Source: Desulfobacteraceae bacterium (lineage in GTDB: Bacteria; Desulfobacterota; Desulfobacteria; Desulfobacterales; Desulfobacteraceae). From it: 5,979 bases of DNA. The notes under the pieces were generated by a model that ran no database searches, was not told the DNA's origin, and saw only the letters and a list, made by a program, of their open reading frames with translations. Shown here one piece after another: positions 5,607 through 5,979 of this stretch (position 1 is its first letter; each line of letters starts with the position of its first letter). The position numbers and the translations under genes are program-made. The stretch lies in the NCBI GenBank assembly GCA_023140455.1, contig JAGLLQ010000386.1, forward strand, positions 1 through 5,979, read 5' to 3'.

Positions 5607-5979
5607 AAAAAGTCTTCCTGACCAGTTGCTTCAAGAACTGACTGCCATAACCTTCCCTGGGGGTCTATACTTTTTCTTTTTCCTGCTGATGCATCCATTG
5701 GTATATGAACATAATGATTATTCCAAAAACTAATCAGAAGTTTAGTTTTTCCAGCCATGCCAGCATGAACAGCATCTCTGCCAAGAAGACCGCAAAACAC
5801 ACTGTCATTTGCATTGGCAGGAAGACTTCTGATAATATAGCTTGGGTCAATATATTTTAATGAGATGGGAATATCTTTTGCCTTAAACCATTGTGAAATT
5901 TTATCTTTGAGGAAAAGTCCAATATCCCGGAGCACAACATTACCGGAAGGATCAAATTCTTTTTCCTGATCATCAAATA
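5603..5979 (-). CDS. 6-phosphofructokinase, C-terminal part (5' end outside window)
   Basis: About 124 residues of the C-terminal portion are visible. The frame stays open to the window edge, so the gene enters from the right and the GTG at 5935 is not its start. LKYIDPSYIIRS, PANANDSVFCGLLG, RDAVHAGMAGKTKLLISFW and NNHYVHIPM form the typical C-terminal block of plant-type (group II) phosphofructokinases. This block includes the IDPSYIIRS segment, which contacts fructose 6-phosphate in relatives. The upstream visible residues EFDPSGNVVLRDIGLFLKDKI also fit. The enzyme phosphorylates fructose 6-phosphate in glycolysis in the cytoplasm. The motif that separates ATP- from PPi-dependent enzymes lies outside the window, so the phosphoryl donor cannot be read here. 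The gene converges on the lipoprotein gene with a 4-nt overlap and no recognisable terminator between them. Confidence 0.92.
   Translation of the reverse strand, partial: FDDQEKEFDPSGNVVLRDIGLFLKDKISQWFKAKDIPISLKYIDPSYIIRSLPANANDSVFCGLLGRDAVHAGMAGKTKLLISFWNNHYVHIPMDASAGKRKSIDPQGRLWQSVLEATGQEDFF

Noticed and set aside
5603..5935. A complete 110-residue protein starting at GTG 5935
   Set aside because: The upstream codons to the window edge are open and encode residues that fit phosphofructokinase, so this is a truncated view of a larger gene.

Overview
The window is AT-rich (about one third G+C by eye) and looks chromosomal. It suggests an anaerobic Desulfobacterota organism, probably Desulfobacterales-like. 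The reasons are a DUF3786-type protein, an LpoA/LppC-like lipoprotein of the type common in that group, a plant-type phosphofructokinase, CRP/FNR-type promoters and an apparent selenoprotein. This taxonomic call is an inference. I see no mobile element, CRISPR array, tRNA or rRNA, and no gene-free stretch longer than 300 bases.

Layout. (1) 1-1230: a small cupin gene (+) and a DUF3786-like gene (-) converge with three bases between their stop codons. Each is preceded by an FNR-type palindrome whose centre lies at exactly -41.5 from the start site predicted from a perfect TATAAT box, so the two look co-regulated. (2) 1264-2830: a leftward metal-resistance operon with an ArsR/SmtB/CadC-type repressor followed by an SO_0444-type efflux permease. 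The repressor promoter has a perfect TTGACA box and an 8-bp-arm inverted repeat resembling the smtB operator. (3) 2883-3797: miaA. (4) 3894-5606: an LpoA/LppC-like lipoprotein. (5) 5603-5979: the C-terminal part of a 6-phosphofructokinase gene (-), overlapping the lipoprotein stop codon and running off the window.

The main discovery is in region 2. The permease appears to be split by a stop, but both halves are in the same frame, the interrupting codon is UGA, and the intervening ten codons are open. The second half has no convincing start or ribosome binding site. Read through, the UGA gives a U-G-C-N-D-K-C loop joining two internally homologous membrane halves. A hairpin with G-U in its apical loop, the form of a bacterial SECIS element, starts 16 nt after the UGA. 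I therefore annotate one 357-residue selenocysteine-containing metal (or metalloid) efflux permease. Its repressor carries both classical SmtB-family metal sites (alpha3N and alpha5), which points to a soft or transition metal such as Zn, Cd, Pb or Cu as the inducer.
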